Shown in pieces: positions 18,230 through 26,792 of a stretch of 64,000 nucleotides of DNA; positions within the stretch are counted from its first letter, which is position 1, and every line of letters begins with the position of its first letter. The stretch lies in the NCBI GenBank assembly GCA_965199105.1, contig CBDAQO010000002.1, forward strand, positions 496,001 to 560,000, written 5' to 3'. This DNA comes from LMUY01 sp965199105. Its GTDB lineage: Bacteria; Pseudomonadota; Alphaproteobacteria; Acetobacterales; Acetobacteraceae. Under the pieces are notes generated by a model. It did not search any database, was not told where the DNA came from, and saw nothing but the letters and a program-made list of their open reading frames with translations. The translations under genes were made by a program, and so were the position numbers.

Positions 18230-19615
18230 CTAGCCGAGCGGATCGCCCAGGTCCCACCAGAGCCCGGCCATCATGGCGACGCCCTCGCGGGCGGGGGCGA
18301 TGAGGAGGTGCTCGTCGGGGCCGTGCTGTTTGCAGCCATTGTAGCTATGCGGGATCCAGACTAGCGGAGTGGCGAGGTAGTCGATGAAGACGTCGCCGGG
18401 CAGGCCTCCGCCGCTATTGGGGATCAGTTGCGGTGGGCGGCCGAGGGTGCGCGCCAGGCTGGCGGCGACGCGCTGGACCCATGGGTCGGCGGGGTCGGTG
18501 CGGCTGGCCGGCATCCTCGTGGCGGCGTTCTCCACCGCGACCTCGGGGAAGCCGGCAGCGTCCAGGTGGGCGCGCAGGGCGGGTGCGAACGCGGCCGGGT
18601 CGCAATCCACGGTGTAGCGGAGCTGGCAGTGGGCGCGCGCGTCGGGCGCCACCGCGTTGACCGGGTTTTCCGGGCGGCCCGAGAGCATGGCCAGCACGAT
18701 GAAGCTGGTCCAGCCATAGACCTTTTCCGCCGCGGTGAAGCCCGGTTCGCCCCAGGCCGGGTCGATGCTGGCGGCCTCGCTCTCGGCGCGCAGTTCGAGC
18801 CCGGCCAGCGCCTGGCGCACCGAGGCGGGCATGCCGCGCGGGGGCAGCCAGCCAGGGACCAGGATGCGGCCGTGGCGGTCGGCGATGCAGGCCAGCGCGT
18901 GGGCCAGGATGATGGCCGGGTCGGCGGTCATGCCGCCCCAGTTGCCGGAATGCACGCCGCCTTGGCGCAGGCTGACCACCAGGTCGAAATGGAACGTGCC
19001 GCGTGTGCCGGTGGAGAGCGTGGGGGTGCCGGCGGCGACGCGGGGGCCGTCGCTGGCGATCAGCAAGTCGGCGGCCAGGGTGGTGGCGTGGGCGGCTACG
19101 AACTCGCGCAGGCCCTGGGAGCCGCGCTCCTCGGCGGTTTCTAGCACCAGCTTGAGGTTGAAACCGAGCCGGCCGCCGCGTTCATGCAGCACGGCCTCGA
19201 GCGCGTGCAGGTTGATGGCGTGCTGGCCCTTGTTGTCGGCGGTGCCGCGGCCGTACCAGCGGCCGGCTTCCTCGGTGAGGGTCCAGGGGTCGAGGCCGTC
19301 GCGCCACTGGTCGGCGAGGCCGCGGACGGTGTCGCCATGGCCGTAGGTGAGCGCGGTCGGACCGGCGCCTTCGATGCGCTCGGCGGTGAGGATGGGGCCG
19401 AAGCCGTCACGCGGGTTCGGGTGGATGGCAGTGGTGAAGCCGAGGCGCTGCAGCCAGGGGGCGATCGCCGCCTCGAGGTAGTGCGCGAGGTCGGCGCCGT
19501 GCCCGGGGTCCTGCGAGGTGGAGGGGATCGCCACCAGCTCGGCGAGGCGGCGCTTGAAGTGGCCGGCGTCGAAGCTGGCCAAGGCGGCCGCGATGGCGGC
19601 TTCGCGTGCGGGCAT
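18230..19615 (-). CDS. M20 family metallopeptidase
   Basis: A 461-residue di-zinc exopeptidase of the M20 (CNDP/DapE/ArgE-like) family. Metal and catalytic positions are visible: His93 and Asp95 in YGHGD, Asp127 in GTADNKG, Glu162-Glu163 in ETAEERG, Asp189 in ASDGPR, and a C-terminal His in a QHGPDEH segment. A dimerisation domain with GGVHSGNWGG is inserted in the middle. No signal peptide is seen, so it is probably cytoplasmic and hydrolyses dipeptides or N-acyl amino acids. The DNA upstream of the start carries a 15-bp tandem repeat. Confidence 0.88.
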   Translation of the reverse strand: MPAREAAIAAALASFDAGHFKRRLAELVAIPSTSQDPGHGADLAHYLEAAIAPWLQRLGFTTAIHPNPRDGFGPILTAERIEGAGPTALTYGHGDTVRGLADQWRDGLDPWTLTEEAGRWYGRGTADNKGQHAINLHALEAVLHERGGRLGFNLKLVLETAEERGSQGLREFVAAHATTLAADLLIASDGPRVAAGTPTLSTGTRGTFHFDLVVSLRQGGVHSGNWGGMTADPAIILAHALACIADRHGRILVPGWLPPRGMPASVRQALAGLELRAESEAASIDPAWGEPGFTAAEKVYGWTSFIVLAMLSGRPENPVNAVAPDARAHCQLRYTVDCDPAAFAPALRAHLDAAGFPEVAVENAATRMPASRTDPADPWVQRVAASLARTLGRPPQLIPNSGGGLPGDVFIDYLATPLVWIPHSYNGCKQHGPDEHLLIAPAREGVAMMAGLWWDLGDPLG

Positions 19616-19633
19616 CACGGGTGGGCCCAGAGC

Positions 19634-19681
19634 TGGAGGGACGGGGGCTGGAGGGACGGGGGCTGGAGGGACGGGGGCTGG
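19634..19681. repeat. 15-bp tandem repeat, three copies
   Basis: TGGAGGGACGGGGGC is repeated perfectly at 19634, 19649 and 19664, followed by a partial unit TGG. It lies just upstream of the M20 peptidase start. Confidence 0.85.
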
Positions 19682-19703
19682 ATGTTGCGGTCTCGCGCAC
19701 TTG

Positions 19704-19750
19704 CCCTCATCCCGACCCTCTCCCGCGCGCGGGAGAGGGAGATGTGAGGG
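19704..19750. repeat. REP-like palindrome, CCCTCTCCC family
   Basis: CCCTCA ... CCCTCTCCCGCGCGCGGGAGAGGG ... TGAGGG: a strong inner hairpin nested in an outer CCCTCA/TGAGGG pair. It lies between the YeaQ/YmgE gene and the M20 gene, both minus strand. Confidence 0.8.
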
Positions 19751-19761
19751 AGGTTGAGGTG

Positions 19762-20028
19762 TTAATAGGTCGTGGTTCGGCGGCCGAAGATGGCGTGATA
19801 GATGAACAGCACGACCACGGCGCCGAGTATGGCCACGATCAGGCTCGGGATGTTGAAGCCGCTCTGCCACGAAGACCCGGTGAAGAACGCCATCAGGTAG
19901 CCGCCGACGATGGCGCCGACGATGCCCAGGATGATGTCGAGGAACAGGCCCTCGCCCTGCTTGTTCACGATCTTGCTGGCGATGAAGCCGGCGATCAGCC
20001 CGAACACGATCCAACCAATGATACTCAC
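19762..20028 (-). CDS. GlsB/YeaQ/YmgE family stress membrane protein
   Basis: An 88-residue, very hydrophobic protein of the transglycosylase-associated (GlsB/YeaQ/YmgE) family with about three membrane helices. SIIGWIVFGLIAGFIASKI is the N-terminal signature. The GTG start at 20028 is chosen because AAAGGAGG sits in ideal position upstream. The family is tied to stress response, but the biochemical role is unknown. A paralogue lies at 38.7 kb. Confidence 0.88.
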   Translation of the reverse strand: MSIIGWIVFGLIAGFIASKIVNKQGEGLFLDIILGIVGAIVGGYLMAFFTGSSWQSGFNIPSLIVAILGAVVVLFIYHAIFGRRTTTY

Positions 20029-20132
20029 CGCACCCCTCCTTTGTAGATGGGCCAACAACTTCCAGCGCGCGCGGTGGTTTCCGTTTTGGCGGGATTACGG
20101 CGAAATAACGTGGATTGTATTCGCGTTGAAGG

Positions 20133-20167
20133 CCCCTCACCCAACCCTTTCCCAGAGGGAGAGGGCT
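20133..20167. repeat. REP-like palindrome, CCCTCTCCC family
   Basis: CCCCTCACCCAACCC then TTTCCC-AGA-GGGAGAGGG. It lies immediately downstream of the ychF stop, between ychF and the YeaQ/YmgE gene, so it may end ychF transcripts. Confidence 0.75.
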
Positions 20168-20183
20168 TCGGGCGCGCCGGGCG

Positions 20184-21278
20184 TTAGACGTTGAAGCGGA
20201 AGAGGAGGACGTCGCCGTCGCGGACGGTGTAGTCGCGGCCTTCCACGCGCATGCGGCCGGCCTCCTTGGCGCCGGGCTCGCCGCGGTGGGTGACGTAGTC
20301 GGGATAGGCGATGGTCTCGCAGGCAATGAAGCCGCGCTCGAAGTCGTTGTGGATCACGGCGGCGGCTTGCGGGGCCTTGGTGCCGGCTACGATGGTCCAG
20401 GCGCGGGCCTCCTTGGGGCCTACGGTGAAGTAGGTGACCAGGCCGAGCAGGCGGTAGCCGGCGGAGATCACGCGGTCCAGCCCGCTATCCTCGAGGCCCA
20501 TGCCGGCGAGGAACTCGGCGCGGTCGGCTTCGGGCAACTGGCTGACCTCGGCCTCGATGGCGGCGGAGACCACCACGCAGGCGGCGCCCGAGGCCTGCGC
20601 CATGGCGGCGACGGCGGCGGAGCGGGCGTTGCCGGTGGCCGCGTCGGCTTCGGCCACGTTGCAGACGTAGAGCACCGGCTTGGAGGTGAGCAGTTGCAGG
20701 CGGCGCACGGCCTCTGCCTCGCCGGGCGGGATGGCGGCGCGGGCCGGGCGACCCGCCTGCAGCGCGGCGACCAGCGGCTCCATCAGCGCCACCGCGGCCA
20801 CGCTGTCGCGGTCGCCGCCGCGGGCCTTCTTCTGCGCGGCGAGCAGGCGCTTCTCCAGGCTGTCGAGGTCGGCCAGCATGAGCTCGGTCTCGACCGTCTC
20901 GGCGTCGCGCAGCGGGTCGATGCTGCCTTCCACATGCGTCACGTCGTCGTCGTCGAAGCAGCGCAGCACGTGGATGATGGCGTCCACTTCGCGGATGTTG
21001 GCGAGGAACTGGTTGCCGAGGCCCTCGCCCCGGCTGGCGCCGCGCACCAGGCCGGCGATGTCGACGAACTCGAGGCTGGTGGGCACGATCTTGGCCGACT
21101 TGCCCACCTCCGCCAGCACCGCCAGCCGCGCGTCCGGCACCGCGACGCGGCCGACATTAGGCTCGATGGTGCAGAACGGGTAATTGGCCGCCTGGGCCTG
21201 GGCGGTGGCGGTGAGCGCGTTGAACAGGGTGGATTTGCCGACATTGGGCAGGCCCACGATACCGCAGTTGAAGCCCAT
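20184..21278 (-). CDS. ychF: Ribosome-binding ATPase YchF
   Basis: OBG-family P-loop NTPase that prefers ATP and binds ribosomes. P-loop GLPNVGKS at residues 9-16, switch motif DIAGLVRGAS, a coiled-coil insertion (about 130-200) and a C-terminal TGS domain ending in the canonical RFNV. At 364 residues it is full length. The start overlaps the pth stop (TGATG), so it is the last gene of an rplY-pth-ychF operon, an order conserved in proteobacteria. Confidence 0.96.
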   Translation of the reverse strand: MGFNCGIVGLPNVGKSTLFNALTATAQAQAANYPFCTIEPNVGRVAVPDARLAVLAEVGKSAKIVPTSLEFVDIAGLVRGASRGEGLGNQFLANIREVDAIIHVLRCFDDDDVTHVEGSIDPLRDAETVETELMLADLDSLEKRLLAAQKKARGGDRDSVAAVALMEPLVAALQAGRPARAAIPPGEAEAVRRLQLLTSKPVLYVCNVAEADAATGNARSAAVAAMAQASGAACVVVSAAIEAEVSQLPEADRAEFLAGMGLEDSGLDRVISAGYRLLGLVTYFTVGPKEARAWTIVAGTKAPQAAAVIHNDFERGFIACETIAYPDYVTHRGEPGAKEAGRMRVEGRDYTVRDGDVLLFRFNV

Positions 21279-21862
21279 CAGCCGCCCTCCTTGGCAGTGG
21301 CCGCCAGCGCCACCTTGGACATGAACGCCTCCATCTGCTGCCCGGCGAGCAGCGGCGCGGCGTCGGCCACCGCGTCCAGCAGGTCAGCCAGCCAGGTGGC
21401 GTCGACCTTGGCGAAATCCCCCAGCACGTGGCCGAGCACGCGGTCCTTGTGGCCGGGGTGGCCGATGCCGAGGCGCACGCGCCAGTAGTCCGCCGTGCCG
21501 AGCGTGCGGTCCATGCTGCGCAGGCCGTTATGGCCGGCCGCACCGCCGCCGCGCTTGACGCGGACCTTGCCGGGGGCGAGGTCGAGTTCGTCGTGGAAGG
21601 CGGTGATGGCGCCGGGCTCGAGCTTGAAGAACGCGGCGGCAGGCTGCACGGCGGCGCCACTGTCGTTCATGTAGGTCATCGGCTTGAGCGCCAGCACCTT
21701 GGCCCCACCGATACTGCCCTCGGCGATGACACCCTTGAAGCGCTGCCGCCAAGGCGAAAAGCCGTGGCGCTCGGCGATTCGGTCGACCGCCATGAAGCCG
21801 ATATTGTGGCGTTGGCGGGCCATGCCGAGCTCAGGATTGCCCAGCCCGACCCACAGCAGCAT
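21278..21862 (-). CDS. pth: Peptidyl-tRNA hydrolase
   Basis: Hydrolyses peptidyl-tRNA released from stalled ribosomes. Conserved Asn9 in GLGNP, catalytic His19 in RHNIG, the KPMTYMNDSG loop, Asp in FHDELDL and GGGAAGHNGLRS substrate-binding loop are all visible. The 194-residue length is standard. It begins 4 bases after the rplY stop and overlaps ychF. Confidence 0.96.
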   Translation of the reverse strand: MLLWVGLGNPELGMARQRHNIGFMAVDRIAERHGFSPWRQRFKGVIAEGSIGGAKVLALKPMTYMNDSGAAVQPAAAFFKLEPGAITAFHDELDLAPGKVRVKRGGGAAGHNGLRSMDRTLGTADYWRVRLGIGHPGHKDRVLGHVLGDFAKVDATWLADLLDAVADAAPLLAGQQMEAFMSKVALAATAKEGG

Positions 21863-21866
21863 GGCG

Positions 21867-22571
21867 CTACTTTTTGGCGGCGGGCTTGGCCGGAGCCTTG
21901 GCGGCCGGAGCGGCGCCCTTGCCGGCGGGTGCTCCCTTGCCGGCGGGCGCCCCCTTGGCCGCGGCGGGTGCGGCCGCGGCTTCAGCCACGGGCACCTCGG
22001 CCGCCTTGGTGGGGGCGGCCACGGTGGCAACCACGAAGTCGCGGTCAGCGATGGTGGGCTTGGCGCCTTCTGTGCCGGTCAGGTCCGAGAAGCGGATGTT
22101 GTCGTTGATGTCGAGGGCGCCGAGGTCGGCCTCGAAGTGGTCGGGCACCTGGTCCGGGTCGCACAGCACCTCGACGGTGTGGCGCACGACGTTGAGCACG
22201 CCGCCGCGCTTCAGGCCCGGCGAAATTGCCTCGTTGGTGAAGGTGACGGCCACGGCCACGCGGATCGCCTCGCCGGCGGCCAGGCGCTGGAAGTCGACAT
22301 GCTCCACCTTGTCCGACACGGGGTGGAACTGCACGTCGCGCATCAGGGCGCGCTGGCTGCCGCCATTCACCTGCACGTCAAACAGGCGGGAGCGCCAACC
22401 GCCGCGCACGAGTTCGCGCATCACCTCGCGCGGGTCGAGCGCGATGAGGCTGGGCTCCTGCCGGGCGCCGTAGATGACGGCGGGGATCTTCCCGGCCCGC
22501 CGGGTCGCGCGCGCTGCCCCCTTACCTGCAAGCGCGCGAGCCTCGGCCGTGATTGGGGTGAAACTGGCCAT
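21867..22571 (-). CDS. rplY: Large ribosomal subunit protein bL25 (CTC type)
   Basis: 5S rRNA-binding ribosomal protein of the long CTC form: an L25 domain (residues about 4-95, with GKIPAVIYG) followed by a beta-rich C-terminal domain, 234 residues in all. The tail beyond about residue 195 is a low-complexity Ala/Pro/Lys extension with repeated GAPAGK units ending in KPAAKK, probably unstructured. It heads the rplY-pth-ychF operon. A hairpin GCCGGC/GCCGGC lies in its presumed leader. Confidence 0.94.
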   Translation of the reverse strand: MASFTPITAEARALAGKGAARATRRAGKIPAVIYGARQEPSLIALDPREVMRELVRGGWRSRLFDVQVNGGSQRALMRDVQFHPVSDKVEHVDFQRLAAGEAIRVAVAVTFTNEAISPGLKRGGVLNVVRHTVEVLCDPDQVPDHFEADLGALDINDNIRFSDLTGTEGAKPTIADRDFVVATVAAPTKAAEVPVAEAAAAPAAAKGAPAGKGAPAGKGAAPAAKAPAKPAAKK

Positions 22572-22595
22572 GAGCACTCCAGACGAACGTGAAAA

Positions 22596-22617
22596 GCCGG
22601 CCTCCAGGGGTGCCGGC
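22596..22617 (-). promoter_or_regulatory. Leader hairpin upstream of rplY
   Basis: Inverted repeat GCCGGC (22596-22601) / GCCGGC (22612-22617) in the presumed 5' leader, about 25 bases before the rplY start. It could be a translational control or attenuator structure, but no binding-site similarity was established. Confidence 0.3.
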
Positions 22618-22626
22618 ATCGGCGGA

Positions 22627-22655
22627 CGCATAGTGGATTGGCTGCGGCGGGGCAA
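22627..22655 (-). promoter_or_regulatory. Candidate sigma-70-type promoter for rplY
   Basis: On the minus strand TTGCCC (22655-22650) and TATGCG (22632-22627) are spaced 17 bp, 56 bases before the rplY start. The match to consensus is moderate. Confidence 0.3.
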
Positions 22656-22719
22656 GCCTGGCGGGCGGCTGCGGCGTCAAAGACACGACACTGCCGGTGT
22701 AACATAGGCTCTCGGTAAT

Positions 22720-22735
22720 CTTACCACCCGGTAAG
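22720..22735. promoter_or_regulatory. Possible operator: CTTACC-N4-GGTAAG
   Basis: Perfect dyad CTTACC-ACCC-GGTAAG, with another GGTAA half-site at 22714, in the divergent region between rplY and the response regulator. A regulator binding site is a guess from symmetry and position. Confidence 0.25.
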
Positions 22736-22796
22736 GGGGTTCTCTTCTAGACGCTTATCGAGCGTGGATAACACATGGGGTGAGGCACATCGCGAC

Positions 22797-23168
22797 ATGA
22801 CCTATCGCATCCTTTTGGTCGAGGATGAGCGCCTGATCCGGCTGACATTGGTGGAGACGCTCGAAGATGCGGGCTACACGGTCATCGAAGCGGTCAATGG
22901 TGACGAAGCGTGCGCCCTCATGCAGGGCGTCAACGGGTTCGACGTGTTGCTGACCGACATCCAGATGCCTGGGGCGACGGACGGCATCGAGGTGGCGCGT
23001 AACTTCCATCAGCGCCATCCGCAGCGCCCGGTGGTGTTCATGACCGGGCGGCCGGACACGTTGGCGCGGGTGGGGCGGCTGTCGGCCAACGAGACGCTGC
23101 TGCGCAAGCCGTTCGGCTCGGCGCAGATGCTGGGGGCGCTGGAAAGCCTGCTCGCCCCGCGGGCATAG
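22797..23168 (+). CDS. Single-domain response regulator (CheY-like receiver)
   Basis: A 123-residue stand-alone receiver domain. Acidic pocket residues Asp10 and Glu11, phospho-acceptor Asp54 in LLTDIQMP, Thr83 in FMTGRP and Lys104 in LRKPF are in place. There is no output domain, so it acts through protein contact, as in phosphorelays or FixJ/CpdR-like adapters. No kinase gene is adjacent. It is followed by the urea transporter genes after about 80 bp; co-regulation with nitrogen uptake is possible but not shown. GTG 22764 is an alternative start. Confidence 0.9.
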   Translation: MTYRILLVEDERLIRLTLVETLEDAGYTVIEAVNGDEACALMQGVNGFDVLLTDIQMPGATDGIEVARNFHQRHPQRPVVFMTGRPDTLARVGRLSANETLLRKPFGSAQMLGALESLLAPRA

Positions 23169-23245
23169 CGCCGGCCGGTCTCGCCCCACTGGCACATGGG
23201 TTGCTTACCATAGCGGCAACGATCCACGACCAGCGGCGGGCTGCA

Positions 23246-24838
23246 GTGACAACAGGCGGGACACGAGTTGGCGGCAGGCTCCTGCTATGGGCGGCCGTGC
23301 TGCTGGGGCTGATGGGCGGCATGGCGCAGGCGGCGCCCGACCTATCGCAATTCGCCTCGGGCAGCTTCGCCGATGTGGCGCAGGCGGTGGACGCGCTCGC
23401 CACTTCGGCCGACCCGCGCGCCGGCGACATCCTGGCGGCGCTGCAGGCGGGACACCTGGTGGTGGGGGCGGACCGGCAGCTTTACATCCGCAGCGACAGC
23501 GGCGTGGTGGATGCCGCCACCGGCCAGCCGGCCAGCGCGCCGGGTGCGCGGCCGGTGCGGGTGAACAACAACATTCGCGAGGCGGTGAACGCCGCCCTCG
23601 GCACCCTGCGGCTGCGCTCGCCCGACCCGGCGCAGCGCGCGGCGGCGGCCGAGGCGGTGTTCCACTCGCGTGACGCCGCGGCGCTGCCGGCTCTGGACCG
23701 CGCCATTGCCGCCGAGACCGTGCCCGGCATCAAGCGCACCATGGCGCAGGCGCGGGCGGCGGCGATCCTGTCGGCACCGGCCAGCGCGGATACCGACCGG
23801 CTGGGCGCCATCGCCACCCTGGCCAGCCGCGGCGACATGGAATCGCGCTCGCTGATGAGCACCATCCCGAACCCCTCCCCCGTGGTGGCGGCGGCGGCCA
23901 GCAAGGCGGTGGCGGCAATCGCTTGGCAGCAGCGGCTGTGGGGCGTGGCGCAGGGCGTGTTCTACGGCGTCTCGCTCGCCTCGGTGCTGCTGCTGGCCGC
24001 ATCCGGCCTGGCGATCACCTTCGGCGTGATGGGCGTGATTAACATGGCGCACGGTGAGATGGTGATGTTGGGCGCCTACACGACCTTCGTGGTGCAGCAG
24101 GCGATCCGCAGCGCGGCGCCGGGCCTGTTCGGCGCCAGCCTGTTCATCGCCGTCCCGCTGGCCTTCCTGGTGTCGGGCGCGGTGGGCGTGGCGATCGAGC
24201 GGCTGCTGATCCGCTACCTGTACGGCCGGCCATTGGAGACGCTGCTGGCCACTTGGGGGCTGTCGCTGGTGCTGCAGCAGGCGGTGCGCTCGATCTTCGG
24301 CGCCGACAACCGCAACGTGGGCACGCCCGACTGGATGAGCGGCTCGCTGCACTGGGGCGGGCTCGAGATCACCGTCAACCGGCTCACCATCATCGTGTTC
24401 GCCGTGCTGGTGCTGGCGGCGCTGATGGGCGCGCTGCGCTACACCTCGCTGGGCCTGCGCATGCGGGCGGTGACGCAGAACCGGCGGATGGCGGCGGCGA
24501 TGGGCATCCGCACGCCCTGGATCGACGCGATGACGTTCGGGCTGGGCTCGGGCATCGCCGGGATAGCGGGGGTGGCGCTGAGCCAGATCGACAACGTCAG
24601 CCCCAATTTGGGCCAGGGCTATATCATCGACAGCTTCATGGTGGTGGTGTTCGGTGGGGTGGGCAATTTGTGGGGCACGGCGCTGGCGGCGCTGCTGCTG
24701 GGCATCGTGAACAAGTTCCTCGAGCCGGTGGCGGGCGCCGTGCTGGGCAAGATCGTGGTGCTTGTGCTGCTGATCGCGTTCATCCAGCGGCGCCCGCGCG
24801 GCATGTTCCCGCTCAAGGGCCGGGCGGTGGAGGCGTGA
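23246..24838 (+). CDS. urtB: Urea ABC transporter permease UrtB
   Basis: Inner-membrane permease of the urea importer (LivH-like). A signal peptide (GLMGGMAQA) and a periplasmic helical domain of about 200 residues, characteristic of UrtB, precede the permease half with signatures INMAHGEMVMLGAY and ATWGLSLVLQQ. Product is 530 residues, the usual UrtB length. GTG 23246 is chosen because it gives an intact signal peptide. The substrate-binding gene urtA, normally just upstream, is absent here. The stop overlaps urtC (GTGA). Confidence 0.93.
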   Translation: MTTGGTRVGGRLLLWAAVLLGLMGGMAQAAPDLSQFASGSFADVAQAVDALATSADPRAGDILAALQAGHLVVGADRQLYIRSDSGVVDAATGQPASAPGARPVRVNNNIREAVNAALGTLRLRSPDPAQRAAAAEAVFHSRDAAALPALDRAIAAETVPGIKRTMAQARAAAILSAPASADTDRLGAIATLASRGDMESRSLMSTIPNPSPVVAAAASKAVAAIAWQQRLWGVAQGVFYGVSLASVLLLAASGLAITFGVMGVINMAHGEMVMLGAYTTFVVQQAIRSAAPGLFGASLFIAVPLAFLVSGAVGVAIERLLIRYLYGRPLETLLATWGLSLVLQQAVRSIFGADNRNVGTPDWMSGSLHWGGLEITVNRLTIIVFAVLVLAALMGALRYTSLGLRMRAVTQNRRMAAAMGIRTPWIDAMTFGLGSGIAGIAGVALSQIDNVSPNLGQGYIIDSFMVVVFGGVGNLWGTALAALLLGIVNKFLEPVAGAVLGKIVVLVLLIAFIQRRPRGMFPLKGRAVEA

Positions 24839-25965
24839 AGGCCGGGTCGCTCGCCACCGGGATAACGGTCGGGCTGGTGCTGGGCGGCGCGGTGCTGCTG
24901 GCGGGGTTGAACCTGGCGACACCGGCGGGCTCGGCCTGGCACGTGCCAACCTACACGGTGTCGCTGGTGGGCAAATACCTCTGCTACGCCATCCTGGCGC
25001 TGGCGGTGGACCTGGTGTGGGGCTTCGTCGGCATCCTGACCCTGGGCCACGCGGCGTTCTTCGCGCTCGGCGGCTACGCCATGGGCATGTACCTGATGCG
25101 GCAGATCGGCAGCCGCGGGGTCTACGCCAACCCGGTGTTGCCGGACTTCATGGTGTTCCTGAACTACCACCAATTGCCCTGGTTCTGGCTCGGGATGAAC
25201 TGGTTCGCCGTGGCCATGCTGATGGCGGTGCTGGTGCCCGGCGTGCTGGCGGCGGCGTTCGGCTACCTGGCGTTCCGCAGCCGAGTCACGGGCGTCTACC
25301 TCTCCATCATCACCCAGGCGCTCACCTACGCGCTGCTGCTGGCGTTCTTCCGCAACGACATGGGGTTTGGCGGCAATAACGGGCTGACCGACTTCAAGGA
25401 GCTGCTCGGCTTCCCGCTCACCGCGCAGAGCACGCGGGCGGGGCTGCTGCTGGTGACGGCGGTGGTGCTGTGCCTGCTCTATTTGGTGGCGCGCTGGCTG
25501 ACCCGCTCGCGCTTCGGCAAGGTGCTGATCGCGGTGCGGGATGCGGAGAGCCGCACGCGGTTCCTGGGTTACCGGCCGGAGCGCTACAAGCTGGTGGTGT
25601 GGACGCTGTCGGCGGTGATGGCGGCGATCGGCGGAGCGCTCTACGTACCGCAGGTGGGCATCATCAACCCGGGCGAGTTCGCGCCGGCCAACTCGATCGA
25701 GGCGGTGATCTGGGTGGCGGTGGGCGGACGCGGCACGCTGTCGGGCGCGATCCTGGGCGCGGTGCTGGTGAATGCGGGCAAGACGGTGCTGACCGGGGCG
25801 CTGCCGGAGCTATGGCTGTTCGCGCTGGGGGCACTGTTCATCTTCGTCACGCTGTTCCTGCCGCGCGGCATCCTGGGGCTGGTCCCGCTGCGCCCGCGTG
25901 ACGACCCGCCGCTGCCCGTGGTGCCCAGCCCGGCGGAGTCGGCGGCCAAGGAGGCGGTGTCGTGA
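24835..25965 (+). CDS. urtC: Urea ABC transporter permease UrtC
   Basis: LivM-like second permease of the urea importer, 376 residues with about ten membrane helices. Signature segments are DLVWGFVGILTLGHAAFFALGG and FGGNNGLTDF, the latter typical of UrtC. The GTG start overlaps the urtB stop, and the stop overlaps urtD, so the four transport genes are translationally linked. Confidence 0.94.
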   Translation: MKAGSLATGITVGLVLGGAVLLAGLNLATPAGSAWHVPTYTVSLVGKYLCYAILALAVDLVWGFVGILTLGHAAFFALGGYAMGMYLMRQIGSRGVYANPVLPDFMVFLNYHQLPWFWLGMNWFAVAMLMAVLVPGVLAAAFGYLAFRSRVTGVYLSIITQALTYALLLAFFRNDMGFGGNNGLTDFKELLGFPLTAQSTRAGLLLVTAVVLCLLYLVARWLTRSRFGKVLIAVRDAESRTRFLGYRPERYKLVVWTLSAVMAAIGGALYVPQVGIINPGEFAPANSIEAVIWVAVGGRGTLSGAILGAVLVNAGKTVLTGALPELWLFALGALFIFVTLFLPRGILGLVPLRPRDDPPLPVVPSPAESAAKEAVS

Positions 25966-26714
25966 GTGCGCCACGCGACGGCACGCTGCTCTACCTGGAC
26001 GGCGTGAGCGTATCGTTCGACGGGTTCAAGGCGCTCAACGCGCTGTCGCTGGTGCTGGCGCCGGGGGAGATGCGGGCGGTGATCGGGCCCAACGGGGCGG
26101 GCAAGACCACCATGATGGACGTGATCACCGGCAAGACCCGGCCCGACCGCGGCGACGTGCTGTTCGGCGGCAGCACCGACCTCACCCGGCTGGACGAGCC
26201 GGCGATCGCCGCGTTGGGGATCGGCCGCAAGTTCCAGAAGCCCACCGTGTTCGAGCCGCATACGGTGTGGGACAACCTGCTGCTGGCGCTGGCCGGCGAC
26301 CGGCGGCCCCGCTTCACGCTGCGGGCGCGCGAGACGGCGGCCGAGCGCGGGCGGGTGGAGCACATCCTGCAGACCACCCGCCTGCAGGACCAGCGGCATC
26401 GCCGGGCCGGGGATTTAAGCCACGGCCAGAAGCAGTGGCTCGAGATCGGCATGCTGCTGGCGCAGGAGCCCCGTTTGCTGCTGGTGGACGAACCGGTGGC
26501 CGGCATGACGGACGCGGAGACCGAGCAGACCGCCATCCTGCTGCGCGAGATCAACCAGACCCGCAGCGTGGTGGTGGTGGAGCACGACATGGGCTTCGTC
26601 CGCGCGCTCGGCGTGACGGTGACGGTGCTGCACGAGGGCAGCGTGTTGAGCGAGGGCAGCATCGACCATGTGAGCGAGGACCCTCGGGTGGTCGAGGTCT
26701 ATCTTGGGCGGTGA
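25962..26714 (+). CDS. urtD: Urea ABC transporter ATP-binding protein UrtD
   Basis: LivG-like ATPase, 250 residues. Walker A GPNGAGKT, signature LSHGQKQWLEIGMLL (the UrtD-type variant with HGQ), Walker B LLLVDEP and switch His in VVEHDM. GTG start overlapping the urtC stop. It pairs with UrtE to power uptake. Confidence 0.95.
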   Translation: MSAPRDGTLLYLDGVSVSFDGFKALNALSLVLAPGEMRAVIGPNGAGKTTMMDVITGKTRPDRGDVLFGGSTDLTRLDEPAIAALGIGRKFQKPTVFEPHTVWDNLLLALAGDRRPRFTLRARETAAERGRVEHILQTTRLQDQRHRRAGDLSHGQKQWLEIGMLLAQEPRLLLVDEPVAGMTDAETEQTAILLREINQTRSVVVVEHDMGFVRALGVTVTVLHEGSVLSEGSIDHVSEDPRVVEVYLGR

Positions 26715-26792
26715 GGTCTGCCCCGCGCGCGAGGCTTTTCCACGGGCTCACACCCGCGGACCCCTTGGCGGCGGGCGAGATCGGTTGCCCCG

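Noticed and set aside
18024..18233. Small overlapping open frame within the DUF4258/DUF2283 remnant
   Set aside because: The DUF2283 similarity is in the other frame, across the TAG stop.
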